Shown here piece by piece: positions 1-12,982 of a stretch of 64,000 bases of DNA. The notes under the pieces are model-generated. The model worked only from the letters and a program-made list of their open reading frames with translations, was not told the DNA's origin and did no database searches. The position numbers and the translations under genes were made by a program. This DNA is from Cytidiella melzeri (Eukaryota > Basidiomycota > Agaricomycetes > Polyporales > Irpicaceae). Each line of letters opens with the position of its first letter. The stretch's first letter is position 1. The stretch spans positions 62,001 through 126,000 of the forward strand of contig JABYQR010000076.1 of assembly GCA_022592445.1 (NCBI GenBank). Reading direction: 5' to 3'.

Positions 1-695
1 ACTGTTGGGAGTAGGCACTCTGGAGAGACGGGCCTGCATGACAATAAGACGAAATATCCAGTCAACCAAGAACTTGGAACGTGCGAAACAAGCATAGAAG
101 ATAGACTGAGCCAATGGCGGCGGGGCCGGTGCACATGGATGAAAGAATTAAGATGTGCAAGAGCTTCGCACTGCGGATGGGTTCGTAGATAACAAGACTC
201 ACGTGGAGAGTTGTGTAGGCCTGCAGAGCTGCCGCTTGCCACGCCATTCTTGTCATCTGCCTGTTGAGGCGGACGCTCAGAGTAAGCGTAGTGCCCGGGG
301 TCGGAAAATGACGACGGATACGGCTCATGCACTTCTTCGTCGTTGGAGTAGTGAGAAGCGTCGTCGTCTTCGTCCTCCTCGCCATTGCTGCAGACGTCGA
401 CCTGAGTCATCTTTCCGTGTGCTGCCTCCTGCTCTCTCCTTTCGGAGACAGCTACGACGAGGTCGAACCTGACGAGGCCTGGCTCCGAATTGAAGATGTC
501 TGCGTGTGTGTTATGGTCGTGGACTAGGTGATGGGGTAATTTGGATGGCGGTATTGGGAGAGGACGGGCGACATACGGCGTGGCCATGGGAGGTGGTAGT
601 AGGGCATTTACAGCAAGTGCACGACTATCACTGTCAACGTCGGACGCTGTAGACGTTGATCGTCCCTGAGCGCTGAGCGTTGTGTGTTGCTCCAT
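1..695 (-). CDS. Unknown acidic protein, N-terminal part, cut by the window edge
   Basis: The frame starts at an ATG whose first base is 695 and stays open down to base 1, so the gene continues outside the window. The N-terminal 150 or so residues are Pro/Ser/His-rich, then strongly acidic (a run of Glu and Asp around residues 95-105) and look disordered. A GTGAGT donor after about residue 164 (near 202) and a TGCAG acceptor near 37 suggest an intron of about 165 nt, long for this window, so the downstream exon is uncertain. I do not recognise the protein: no signal peptide, membrane segment or catalytic motif is visible in what is present. Confidence 0.45.
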   Translation of the reverse strand, partial: MEQHTTLSAQGRSTSTASDVDSDSRALAVNALLPPPMATPYVARPLPIPPSKLPHHLVHDHNTHADIFNSEPGLVRFDLVVAVSERREQEAAHGKMTQVDVCSNGEEDEDDDASHYSNDEEVHEPYPSSFSDPGHYAYSERPPQQADDKNGVASGSSAGLHNSPRESCYLRTHPQCEALAHLNSFIHVHRPRRHWLSLSSMLVSHVPSSWLTGYFVLLSCRPVSPECLLPT

Positions 696-2442
696 TCCGT
701 CCGTTGATCGAGTCAACTTATGACGAAAAGTAAATCAAACATACTGACGCAGACTTGACGTCAGAGAGTTGCCTTTTATGTCTTTCTGTCAAACGACGTG
801 CCTAGATCTCTGAGCTAATTCGTTTGACCGCTCTGGACTGGAAGTCGTGCTTGCAAGCCGTGATCCACGTCTCCAGCTCGTGCTCGTTTAATGTTCCAGG
901 GCCACATACACTCACGCTGCATCCGACGGATATGTCCAGTAACAGACAGCGGCATTCAAAGTGGAGTCGGCCACCCCGGGCAGACCGTGTAAAACACGTT
1001 CAATGTGCGGGAAAATGTGGTCATCAGCGCAGTGAATGCGTGCAACGTGCATTATATTCTCGGCAGTGACCTCCTTTGGACGCCAGTGGTAATACATATG
1101 TTCCACCAAATCCATTCGCACCAGGTGCAATATTTCCCTGGAACAAGCTATTTTTCGCCTGTGATGCTCCAGGTGTTCATGGGTGCTCTGTGCGTACGGC
1201 ATTTCAGCGGGACAAGGCCCGAGAGGCAAGACCTTGGACACGCTCGGTGTCCATCAGATTCTGGTGATAGCGAGCTTCTAAGGGCGAACAAACAACGTGT
1301 GATTGACCGATCGTTGACTCGCCATGAAGAACAGTAGAGACCTGGAGAATCCAATCTGCTCCTCATGAACACTTGTAATTAGAGAGAGACACAGAGAGGG
1401 AGAAAGAGAGAGACTCACGTGTCTATACACTTGGTACCCAAAGGCCTGTGCGTTACCAACAATGTCGAAACAGTAACGGCCTGTAACGCTGTATTAACCC
1501 CGCTATCATCAAACCACGCGTGAAGCGTTTCTTTATCTGTTCACGCCTACTGTGAGCTATGACTATTCCAATGGAAACGGACGACGCACGCTTGCCAGAG
1601 TCTTTTGTACGTGACCTAAGACCTCGATAGTCGCACCTAACATGGACCAATCTGGTCTGAGCCAAAGCTCGGCCTTCACTACTGTCATACGCGCATAAGC
1701 CCGCCCCACGGAGCAGGCGAGATCAGTTGTGCCATAAATGCCGCCTTCAGCTACGTCCAGTAGCCTGGGCTGTGCGCGTTGCGTTGATGAGGCCTTGAAG
1801 CTCCCTAGTCCTACTTATAGGACAAGTATGCGTCCAAAACGGCCGTTTGACAAGGTCGCGACAAAGGTGATATGTCGCGTTACTGAGTATTTCGGCGCAT
1901 TTTGGGAGGTAAGGAGCGATGCGAGGTCGTGTATGAGAATACGCAGCTTTGAACCGAGTTGAAAGTCGGAAGATGCGCAAGCGCCAGGGTTCCGAGCATT
2001 TTGTCCATGGGCGCTATGTGGGACGTTTGCTCTGTCAGAGTCTCCCAACGCTTCCACAGCATCCCGTGCAAGCATTTGTCCATGCAAAGACACCTTCGAA
2101 TGACTAGACGCATGTGTGGCTATATAGGAAAAATGTATTCAAGTCCAAAGGTGCCACACAGACCACAGGAAAGGCGGAATATAGCGTGGGAAATACCACC
2201 AATGAACCTCTAGAGCGGAAGTTCTGGATTTGCAGGCAAACAAAAGTGCGTTTGGGGACGAGCGTGGGAAAGACCTGCTCGGACATTCAAGGAAAAGGGC
2301 AGGAGTCAGCTCGAAACAGCCCCCAACCCTCTCCCGCCTCTTTCCTCTCAACACTCATCTCCTCCGTCTTCCCGCAAGATTGCAGCTCTCGCCAGTCGTT
2401 CAAAGACACATCAACAGCCTCAATAACCTCAAGTAGACCGTC
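696..2442. other. Intergenic region left of histone H3
   Basis: No convincing gene. Short frames here have no splice-supported extension or recognisable motif. It contains a GA-rich microsatellite (1381-1413) and, from about 2313 to 2400, a pyrimidine-rich tract just upstream of the H3 ATG, as is usual for strongly expressed fungal promoters. No divergent H4 gene is present here, although H3-H4 pairs are common in fungi. Confidence 0.5.
1381..1413. repeat. GA-rich simple repeat
   Basis: About 33 bp composed almost only of GA and GGA units with one ACAC interruption. A plain microsatellite. Confidence 0.8.
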
Positions 2443-3214
<772 letters not shown>

Positions 3215-4310
3215 ATGCTCGGAGCCTAGATCGCCTGTCCACCTCCTCGCAGCTCGGACCTATGTGGTAGTCCATGACTCCTTCCGTTGCTGAATCACTC
3301 AACACGTATTGTCTACCTTCTCTTATGTAACTGTATTATTGAATGTTTTGTCTCTATCCGACGATTCACTTCTTTTGTGCTCCCCCACAAGCAATCATTT
3401 CTGCTTGCTTATATGCCAAGGTAACTACAACAACTGTATGGTACCACCGAGTACATTATGCTTCATGTCATCGCACTTTCTTCTTCAGTGGATTATTGTG
3501 TCTGTTTGCTTCTGGGATTGGTGAGTCAAGCTTACGGTAACCTGCAAAGAGATCATGTAGGTGTTGTCGCATAGGATCAACTAGTCTCGGGAAGCCTGGA
3601 GACTGTAGCTCGCTCACCGTTTGCTTTGCGTATCTTCTTTCCAGCTACCATGGCAAAGACAGCCCATATCCTCGCAGATGTAGTACTACTAAACTGTGGC
3701 AAAGCAGCTCTTCCCTGTTTCTCTGCCCTGTATTATCTTCAACGCTGCTCCATCAACCCAATGTGTAACTTTACACTCTTTCGATAGCATCCTTGCCTTG
3801 TACTTCAAATTGTACGCTGCGCGAGAGGTGTGTCAAACAAGCGTTTGAACCTGTGTACTCGTCATTGATCATCATCTTGCACTCTAGGCTACTGGCGGTG
3901 TCGCCAAAGTATTTCGTCCAAACACCTGCCGAACACTCATGGTCATCCTCAACAGTGCTATTGAACGCTCTACAGTTGAGTCAGCAGTTATCAGAACCCG
4001 CACAAAGTCAATCAGGTTCGATATCCATCACATGGCACTCAACGCACCGACGAACGCATGGTTCCAGGAGAAGTTATCGGTTTGCAGGCCGATGGTACCG
4101 TGTCCATCCACTGCATGTTCTATGGCATGGCGGGGGACCGCGCCCACATCTCCGAACTCCAACCGTGTACACAATTATCCTACTCGATAGCCCTCTGCGG
4201 GTCTGTAGTCTGTTTCTGCCCTTTGTCTTGAGCTGACAAACATATATATTTCCGGCACCTCTAGTAGTCAGCAAACACATCGTGTACTCTGACGTTCACA
4301 ACGGCCACCC
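3215..4310. other. Intergenic region between H3 and hexosaminidase
   Basis: This holds the H3 3' UTR and the hexosaminidase promoter. Open frames at 3793-4236 show no motif and no splice support. An AT run CATATATATTT at about 4239-4249, some 65 bp before the next ATG, is a plausible TATA element. Confidence 0.5.
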
Positions 4311-6460
4311 ATGCTCGCTCTAGGTCATTTACTTCGAGGCGCATTGGCAGCATGCTTGCTACCTGCTCTCGCTGCAGCTGGCTCTGGGCTCTCGCCCCAA
4401 ATCCCCTCCGTCGCGTCATTTAACCCCGAAAGCGGATCGGGTGTGTTTGTGCTTTCCCCAAACACGCGCATCATTGTCGACAGCGTGTATGGCGAGAAAG
4501 GCACCCCCTCGGCGCACGATTTCGCGACGACATTTCGCGGCGACCTAGCTAGCGTCACGTCTTACACGAATCTCCCGAGTGTCAAGTTGTCGCAGGATGG
4601 AAGCGGAACCAAGAGCAACCCGAGCATTTACGTCGTCATCGACCCGTCTCTCGAGTACAAGCTCTATAATGGCAAGGATACCGATGAAGGGTACGATCTT
4701 GTTATCCAGGCGGACACGATCGAAGTGAAGGCAAATGCACCGATCGGTGCTTGGAGAGGTATGACAACCTTGGTTCAGCAAGCTACCCTGGCTGTCGCCG
4801 CAGGACAGAAGCCGATGTCTTTCCCGCTCGGTACTGCCTCTGACACACCTGGCTGGGAGATTCGCGGCTTTATGTTGGACGCAGGAAGGCACTGGTTTGA
4901 CACACAGTTTCTCAGTACGTTCAGTACTTACCATACAACTGCTTTATACAGCTAAAAAGGACCTTCATAGCGGATCTATGCACATACGCCTCATTTTTCA
5001 AGATCAACGAAATGCATCTGCATGCATCGGACAATCTGTGGAACCCTGTTTGGCTATATGGTGACGACAATGAGAACTGGAAGAAGCTCTATGCTGCTTT
5101 GCGCTTCCAGCCCTCTCCTGGCTCTTCTCTGGAGGGCCTGGTCCCCAGGAAAAACGAGAGTTGGACTCAGGGCGAATTCTTGGCTATGCAGGAGAGCTGC
5201 ACGGCGCGTGGAATCACGCTCGTTCCGGAGATCGACACACCCGGTCATTCGCTCGTCATCAACCAGTGGAAACCACAGCTCATGGAGACCGGCACACCTG
5301 ACCACCTGAACCTATCTCATCCCGAGACAATACCCACCATCAAGTCTATCTGGGACGAGTTTCTGCCTTGGTTCACATCACCCGAGGTGTCCATCGGCGC
5401 CGACGAGTACGACGCGAATCTCGCAAACGATTACATTGCCTTCGTCAATGACATGTCGAATTACGTCAAGCAGCAGTCTGGAAAGTCCATCCGTATCTGG
5501 GGGACGAACGAGCCTAGTGACACATCTCAAGTTTCTACAGACGTCACTATCCAGCATTGGGACTTTCCAGGTGACGACATTCCTCTCCAGCTCATGGCCA
5601 AGGGCTACAAAGTCATCAACTCTGAACAGGCATTCCTCTACCTTGACGGGAAAACCTCTGACGGCGGCCAATTCCCACAGGAGCTGGACCAGGACCTGAT
5701 CTGGACAGGCGCACCGGACGGTAAAGGCTGGAGTCCAAATATCTTTACCTCTGATGACCCTTATAACAACACTACCATCGACAACCCGATGCTGAGAGGC
5801 TCGATTATGGCATTATGGAACGACTGGGGTAATAACGCAACTACCGCTCTCGAAATATACTATCAACTGGCGCGGAGTCTCGCTGTGTTTGGCGAAAAAA
5901 CTTGGTCGGGTTCAGAGGCGCGTGGGTCAGGGCTAACACGGGCCCAGTTTGACGACGTTTACCCGTTGTTGAACGCCGCTGCTCCTGGCCAAAATTTGAA
6001 CCGCGTGGTGAAGCCCGTCGACGGCAGAGTTGTGTACGCTTACAGCTCGGTTAAGAACGGATTCAACACTGGTGTGGACAGCGTCGGCCCTCCCTACACA
6101 CTTACATTCTCCGTAAAACCGTCATCCATATACCCTAACATCGGCTTGCTACTCTCTGGTATCGACTCGAAGCTGCATGTTTCTAGCTTGACGTTCGAGG
6201 CAACCGGGCAACTGTATTCCCTCAATTACACGTTGCCGCAGGACGACTGGACGAAGGTGGCGATTCATGCCACGCGTGAGTACACATACGCTGTGATCAA
6301 TGGCGACGCAACAGGGAAGCGGTATTGGCTGACGATCATGGATATCTGGGGGGAGTACATGCTTGCTGGGAACATGTCGTTCGCTGCACCCGCGCAGGTA
6401 ATAGGAAGTGCAGGGTTCAGTGGGACTGTCAAGGACGTATCTCTGGTACTGGGTAGCTGA
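4311..6460 (+). CDS. Secreted GH20 beta-N-acetylhexosaminidase
   Basis: Predicted to remove terminal N-acetylhexosamine from chitin oligomers or glycans outside the cell. Two exons (4311-4914 and 4971-6460), 697 residues; the intron is inside the DAGRHWFDTQFL-T-DLCTYASFFK stretch, where the joint restores the typical GH20 sequence. A signal peptide is clear (LLRGALAACLLPALAAA, cut near residue 23). A GH20b-like N-domain reaches about residue 150. The barrel follows with MHLHASDN, VPEIDTPGHS and the catalytic Asp-Glu pair in SIGADEYD. That motif is GADE rather than the more usual GGDE, so this is a divergent subfamily. After about residue 545 comes a beta-rich C-terminal domain of about 150 residues resembling a concanavalin/LamG-like module. 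Several N-glycosylation sequons are present. Substrate preference cannot be read from the sequence. Confidence 0.9.
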
Positions 6461-7919
6461 AAGAAGTACAACGATTTCATAGTGTTTCCTTCAGAACATG
6501 AACGGCTAGGGACGAGCCTATGTTTCCTCGGTCGCAACTTGAACCATCCAATTGATCGTCAGACTTCGTTCTCTCCCCCATGTCGTAATCTGATACCATA
6601 CATTGTCTCGTTTTGAGACTTTCAATCGTATCCACTAGCAGCAATATTGCTCTTCGAATGGTCATGGTGACCGTTGCATCTCCTCACCGTGGCTGTGAAT
6701 AAGTTCAGTGCTCTTGTGTATTGCCCCATACTGTGCACCTGACTACGACAAGAGTTTCAACTCTCAAACAGGCTCATGGTCCGAGTGCAGTGTATGATAG
6801 GAGGTGTTTTAAAGTTACGAGTGTAGGGGATGACTAGGAGAGTCAACTAACTCTGGGAGTAAGTGTCTTATTATTTCTCTGCTCTCTAGGAGCGGTATAT
6901 ATATATGTCTGTAACTAGATTACTAATGCTACAGTAATGTCATATGAGTAAGGATTGGTAAGGATTGGTAATCCTATGAGTAAGGATTGGTAATGCACAG
7001 TCCTGCTTGCTAATACTACTGAATAGAGAATGTAAGTGATGACTGAGCATCCTACATAACTGAATGGTGCTGACTGAGCCTTTAGTAAGCTCAATACATT
7101 TGGTATATGAAATATGAGTCATGCAGAAGCCTCATGGTACTTCTGCTATTCAGTCATGGAAACTACTGGAACACGATGCCATAAGGTGCAAGCATCGTGT
7201 GTGACCATAAGGATGGTGGAATCACATGCTATGTACTATCTGATCTTATCTATCTACATATCTAATCTACATCATCCATAGATCTGATGTCTGATAATCA
7301 GCGATACAATCTCGCTTTGACAGGAGGTTGCAGTACGTTACACGCTGACCTTCTGAATCAAAGACAGGAAAACATAGGAGCAAGTTGAGGGATGTTTCAA
7401 GTTTTCCAGATAAATACCGCTGCTGGCACACTTCAGACTCCCCAGCTTTGAAAGTCCCCCTTCCGAGTAGGCAAGCTAGCACTGGTGGTGCGTATCATAC
7501 CCACTACGCAATTTTGAAAGCTTCTCCTGATATGTTTTTTTTAGCTTATCTTGCTTTCTGCCCTGACACACTTTACATTGTCCCAAACCTACATCAGGAA
7601 AAACGCCTGGCGCAAATCGAACACTCACGCGCATATGCACGCAAACGAGATGCAAGGGGTGCGCTCAAAAAGTGCAAGTTTGGGCATACCATTTGCCAGT
7701 TGAGCAAATGCGCTCATACTGTGCATGTGGTGCACATACACCTGTAAAGCTGCAGACTTACTGTTCTCTTCAATCACTTGATTTCAGTTCATTGCACCGA
7801 ACACATATCAAACGTTGCAACCACTGGTTTACCATATTGAGGTGATCTACTTGTACTGTATACACAACTCTGCCCGTAGAGGATCAGTTACGTGCTGCGG
7901 AGGGTCTTTGAATTGAGTA
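6461..7919. other. Intergenic region and left flank of the Plavaka relic
   Basis: No supported gene. It includes the hexosaminidase 3' UTR, an AT-repeat stretch near 6893-6906 and short direct repeats at 6949-6994. The frame 7385-7747 has no motif. The end of the decayed Plavaka element probably lies here, but I could not identify a terminal inverted repeat. Confidence 0.4.
6949..6994. repeat. Short direct repeats, TAAGGATTGGTA unit
   Basis: Three copies of a TAAGGATTGGTA(AT) unit at about 6949, 6960 and 6981. The first two are head to tail; the third is separated by ATCCTATGAG. Small local tandem duplication, no further function evident. Confidence 0.75.
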
Positions 7920-10900
7920 AATTCAGGACATACCAGTTCAATAAAAAGTATGTATAGTCGCTGGTAAATGGATTTGCATAGAAAGTGTCGCAAACTTCAA
8001 GGACGTTGTCAGACGTCCACGCGCGTGAAACGGGACCGGAGCCAAACTACGGAAACAGCTGCACGCTGCACTTGATCTTGTCCACCGGTATGACTTTGGC
8101 CACTCGATAGTTACTCTGTCGGGCGTAGCACCGCTTGACCTTGTACATGCGGTGAAGTGGGCTTGGAGTGACCGTGAACTTTGAGAACCATTCGACATAT
8201 GCAAAGTGAGCGGCAAGTGCACTCTTTGATTCTCCAAACAGTTGCTCTCGGTAATCATCCTTCAATGAGAAGACAACACAAACTTGCGCAATACGTAGAT
8301 CTACAGAATATTGAAGGTGAGCATTTGAACACAATATGATCAGATCACATACTAGAGATAGTGTTACCAGAGCCATGGGCAATGTCAACCAGTACTGTGT
8401 CAAACCTTCCCGCAACTGTACGGCCGCCGTGAGAAGCAGAGCGAGCTGGTCGTATGTGTACAGTGTCTAAGACATCCAGCGTATCAGCGTGTTCGTACTG
8501 GGTTGGATTTATGATTCAAATCTTGTGAAACACAGGTAGACAACGCATCGGGAGGTGAACTTGAATTGCAGTGTGCTCGCTGGCAGCCTGACGACTGGAC
8601 AAATCAGGATTGCGGATCCGGGCAGTAAACTGGGCCAAAGCATTGATGATATCGTAAGCACCATAATGATCAGCTATGTCATCAAATGAGACTGCACGCG
8701 CAGAAGGATATTTTGTCATCACAAAACTGTGTGCAAGATGGGCAGGGGCAGAGAGGTTGGCGGGTTCTGAGAGGCGATGTCTAATGTATTGTCCATGTCT
8801 TTAAAGCTTCTCCCGTTGTTCTAGCCAGAGAGTCATCTGGGGAAGTTCGTCCTTATGGTTTGTTGCGCGGTATGCATCTTTTGGCAAAATTGATGTAGAG
8901 GTGCTCGGTACTTTCCGTGTTGTAGTTGTCGGCGGTACCATACAGCTGGATGTAGTAGCTGTAATGGCCACTGGCAGGGTTGTGCACTTTTGGGAAATTG
9001 TGATGGGCATCTGGCAGGCCACCTTTATTCTTGTGCCATGCACTCCAAGCTCAATCTAGTGCATTCAGGGTCACAGTGGTGTGGACGGGAAAGCGGGCAA
9101 ACTGGAGGAAGTCGAGCAAGGCGCAAACAGCCTGTACAAGTTGTGTAGGTGACTGTCCACCAGGCAGCTTGAGATCAATGGCAAGTCCAAGCAGAATCTG
9201 GCAGATCTGAGCATGTTCAGCACCTGAGACACGTTGGAGATGAGATATTCCCTTGTGGAACAGGCAGACTTTGTGGTTCAATGGTAAACGTCAGCACCGT
9301 GCGTCAAGCTCTGCTGCTCCAAACGCATGTGTGAGCCACTTGACAAGGTGCTTGATTAAGTTCTGATAGAGCTGATGCAGCACATCAGGGGTAATAGAGC
9401 AATAGATGTTGACATATGGAAGATCCTCCCAGAATGGATGCAGGACGGTTTTAATCCCAGCATCTAGGCAGGCTTCAACAAAACTGTCCAAGCCTTGGTC
9501 TATCATCCAAAGAGCCTCCAGAATTGGCTCTGCATCTCGTGGAAGGGTCTTCCCAGATCCCAGCTTGTCAGTAGGAATGGGGCAAGTCGGACACTCTCCG
9601 TACTTGACCAAAATGACCAAGACCTGCTCAGGATAGTCGCCGACATAGTTTGAGAATATCGAATGACATTGGCGGACCACTCCATTGCTGCTGGCCATCA
9701 GAATCCCTTTAATGCCTGCTTTTGCCAATGGCTCAACAATGATGCTCATGCATGCATGGAACACGTTTGCAACAGCAAGGTGTCGCTCTGTTAGGCTTGT
9801 GATATGCTCAAAGTGAGAAGTAGGAAGATAACCAACAAGAATCTGCCCGTGGTGGTTGCCTTTTTTCCGTATATGCTTTGGGAGATTCCCGATTGTGACA
9901 TAGACTGGGTACGCTGACTTGTCTCAAAAGGAACAATGTCAGTTGCGTCTTGTCAGATGAGATGATGACGGGGATAATTGTGGTATTAAGACTGGCACTG
10001 TTTGATTCAAACGGAGATCAATCAGTGATCGTCAGGGTATGTACTTTTTGGGGCATTTACAATTGGCGCCCAAATTGGAAAGCTGATTGCGTCCTGGTTC
10101 ACTTGTCCTTGGCTGACAATACAGCCTGTGTTTTGCTCTTGGACCACCATCAATGCATCGACGACAACATTTTTGATTGCGACACACCCAGGCCTGGTAG
10201 TTACACACGGTGAGTACAGAACTATATATGTTGTGCAATCCGGAGCTTGAATTGCGCGCCTTCACAGCTTTGGCAACGGAGAGAGAGGGGGGTCCCAGGG
10301 GGGAACGCCCTAGCGGGGTCCAGGGGCAGAGCCCTTGGTCTACGCGGCCGACACCGCAACGACTGAATACTCTTTGTAGATACACACATGTATTGTTACT
10401 TTTGTAGCTGTATACAAATAAAAATAGCTTTCCATTCAGTTACAAGTACATAATATAAGTGGACAGCTACAGATAATATCACCACTACTCTACAAAATCC
10501 AGCTCATACAGGCTGTCGTCAGCACTGAACCCGACACTACATTTCAATCAAGACTGGAAGGGCGCAAGAAATGCTTATGTAAATGTTTGATTGAACAGTG
10601 TCAGTAGTGAGTCCGGTAATTGTAGCACCAGGCTGAGTCCTTTCAAGCTTCTTCTGAATGAAAAGATCAGTTGTGGTGCTTGCCGCTCAGTTGTACAATA
10701 GTGGCATGCAAAGGAAAGCGTACCTGAGTGCTCCACCGCCATTTTCCAGTGTACATGTCATGATAGAGACGCACAGTGCGGTCTTTGTTGAGATAATGGT
10801 GCTCGGGGACAAAAGAAAGATGAGGGGCGAATTCTGGATCACCAAACAGTGCTTTGATACACTCAACAATGTCCCGATAGTAGAAATCAAATGCTTGTTC

Positions 10901-11856
10901 CTTTACAATGACCTCACCACGTACGAATCGAGGACATGTCGCAGGTAGCCGATTCACATGGTTGTTCAGCTTACGGGAGTTCTTGTATGAGAGACCAAGA
11001 CGCTCTTGCACCTATCAATTGTGTGATCAGTATCTATGAGGTGTGCAGAAGATGAGAACATGCACCTCGTCTATAGCTAATAGCTCTGTGAATGCTGTTT
11101 GACCTGGTCCCCGTAACTTGGCCCATCTACCTACCTCCCAGTTCAGCTTGGAGACAAATGGCACATATGGATTCTGTGCATCCAAGGTTGATCCTAGGGC
11201 TGCCTCGTATACGGAGTGAGCATTCTGGCTTCCTATCTCACCATCTATCACAGGCACACCGGCAGCACCTCCAAAAGTTTTGATGATAGGCTGCTGATGA
11301 AGGGGAGCTTGAGCTCGGGTGTCATCTCCCATCTCCCTCTTCTCGCCCTCCTCTTCCCTCTCCTTGCCATCCTCTTCCATTGCGTGATCATACCCCGTCA
11401 TCGGGTCATCAGCCATCAACCCTTCAACACCCGCAGAGTCTTGCATCTGTGGCTCCCAGCTGGGTGCCCAGTAACCATTGATGTTGACCTCGTCTGAATT
11501 GCTTTCTTCATCTTCTTGATCAGGCTCTCCTCTGCCATTTTGGTCTTCATCTTGCACTTGCTCACCCGAACCATGTGTCTTTGAATCTTGCCATCCAAAG
11601 TTGTCTTCCTGGTAGGCTACAAAAAATTCTTCAAACATCGGAGGAGCATTGAGCGCTGCAGGTTGCGCTGTTGTGTCAAGTAAGCAATCATGTTGCCTGT
11701 TGAGTCCACCACAGCTTACTCACCAATCTCTGCAGACTTGCTTGTGTATTGTGCCTCCAAAATTGCTACACATTCTGGCCAACTTGTACTAACCAAGTGG
11801 ACGTCGTAACCCTTTCAACCTTTGAATGCTCTGTTGCAACCCCTGCAAGTTACCAT
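7920..11856 (-). pseudogene. Decayed Plavaka-family transposase
   Basis: Remnant of the transposase of a basidiomycete Plavaka DNA transposon. In minus-strand order there is a zinc-ribbon-like start MVTCRGCNRAF from 11856, the NPYVPFVSKLNWEVGRWAKL block (11027-11638), RLGLSYKNSRKLN and YYRDIVECIKALFGDPEFAP (10667-11011), GDYPEQVLVILVKYGECPTC and ITPDVLHQLYQNLIKHLVKW (9291-9764), LLGLAIDLKLP (9051-9281), KDAYRATNHKDELPQMTLWL (about 8870), AVSFDDIADHYGAYDIINAL (8516-8722) and the C-terminal HFAYVEWFSKF and YKVKRCY blocks (8047-8415). Several introns remain recognisable. It is inactive: in-frame stops near 11820, 9285 and 8040, frameshifts near 9910 and 8875, and a foreign insertion at 9982-10614. 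The order and spacing of the blocks identify the family; I do not know the element ends. Confidence 0.85.
9982..10614. mobile_element. Nested MITE-like insertion inside the Plavaka relic
   Basis: The transposase frame breaks off in GATIT near 10615 and resumes at TIIPVIISSDKTQ near 9980. The flanking sequences GATAATTGT (9973-9981) and GGTAATTGT (10615-10623) read as a target-site duplication of 7-8 bp. Imperfect inverted ends are visible: CACTGTTTGATTCAAAC near 9996-10012 against CACTGTTCAATCAAAC read from the opposite strand near 10583-10600. No transposase is encoded. An 8-bp duplication would fit the hAT group, but the family is inferred only. It also contains a G/C-rich fold-back stretch at about 10282-10346. 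Confidence 0.6.
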
Positions 11857-12187
11857 GACCCTCCCGTCCTCTAAATCTTGGCTTCAACGTTCCATTTGGA
11901 CAGTGTAGGATGGATGAATGGCCTGCGACGTGCGTACAAACATGTTAAGTCCCAAATATTGTTAATGGTTATTGTTCAGTGATGTGAGTTGGCTGATTTT
12001 GCAGGTTGAGATCCGCCCTCTACCAGACTTCTGGCGGGCCAGCCTTGCCAAAATACAAACTCAGCCGCAGGGATAGTCCCGCAGTCGTTGACCATACAAG
12101 ACTGCCCTCACAGTACTCCCAAAACTTGGCCTTCAGTCTCGCACACCTGTCCACAATACTCAGACCCTTCATCAGCGCATTTTCTAC

Positions 12188-12900
12188 ATGCACTACAATG
12201 ATCACATAAAATGGTGGCCGTCAAAAGACAGCAACGAAGGCTTCGAGGCGCAGCAAGCAAGCTGCCATAGAACCCGCCAAGGAGCTAAAGCGGAAGAGTG
12301 CTTGTACAACAACAGGTGTGTGTTCGACATACACTGCAACCCATACTTTCTCACAGCTCGAACCAGAGCCAGCAGAGTCTACTGGCATGATAGCATGCAA
12401 GCACCAATTGGACACCATGAGCTCACAGAATACCTCAATGTCTGACATACCACACAAGCGTCGTCACGGTGACAACGTCGGCAACACTACCAAACACAGA
12501 CCAAGTATGTATTACAACCTATGCTTGACTTGTGTCTGACCCGAGTTGTGAAGGTGTTCCACCTTTGGCTCCCATCATCGACTCGGACAATGACAGCAAC
12601 AACAGTATGTCATCATTTCTCATTTTTTTGTCAGTCTCCTTTACCATTGCTCATGTTTTCCTTCGTAGAGCAACACCACTATGAAAGCCCAGTAGTCAAA
12701 CAGCATTGCCGCGACTTCTCCCCAGAGATGTCGAGCAAGGACCTTGACAGTGACGACAAAGGGGCTGAGTCTGAGAAGTCGATGAATACCTCCCTGTTTA
12801 CTGCTCAGTCACAGAAGAGTCATGCAGCACAGAAGCTTGCCGTGGTTGTGAGTCTCACTTCTTCTACTGCTGTGTTACAGTGATCACGGTGATTGATAGC
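12188..12900 (+). pseudogene. Decayed reading frame of probable transposon origin
   Basis: From about 12222 a Lys/Arg-rich frame (KTATKASRRSKQAAIEPAKE) runs to about 12510. It then continues in pieces separated by intron-like gaps, such as VPPLAPIIDSDNDSNN near 12554-12607, then stops in frame. Low-complexity basic then Asp/Ser-rich N-termini of this kind are seen in basidiomycete transposon proteins. No catalytic domain is present and the family cannot be named. It lies between the Plavaka transposase, on the opposite strand, and an LTR relic. Confidence 0.3.
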
Positions 12901-12982
12901 ATTACAGCTTGACACGGAGACAAGGCTCGACGTGACAGACAGGGACACGAAGTGGATATCGACGAGGAGGTGGTGGCAGGCG

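Noticed and set aside
6949..6994. Possible CRISPR-like or satellite array
   Set aside because: Only three short units without regular spacers, in a eukaryotic genome; a minor local duplication.
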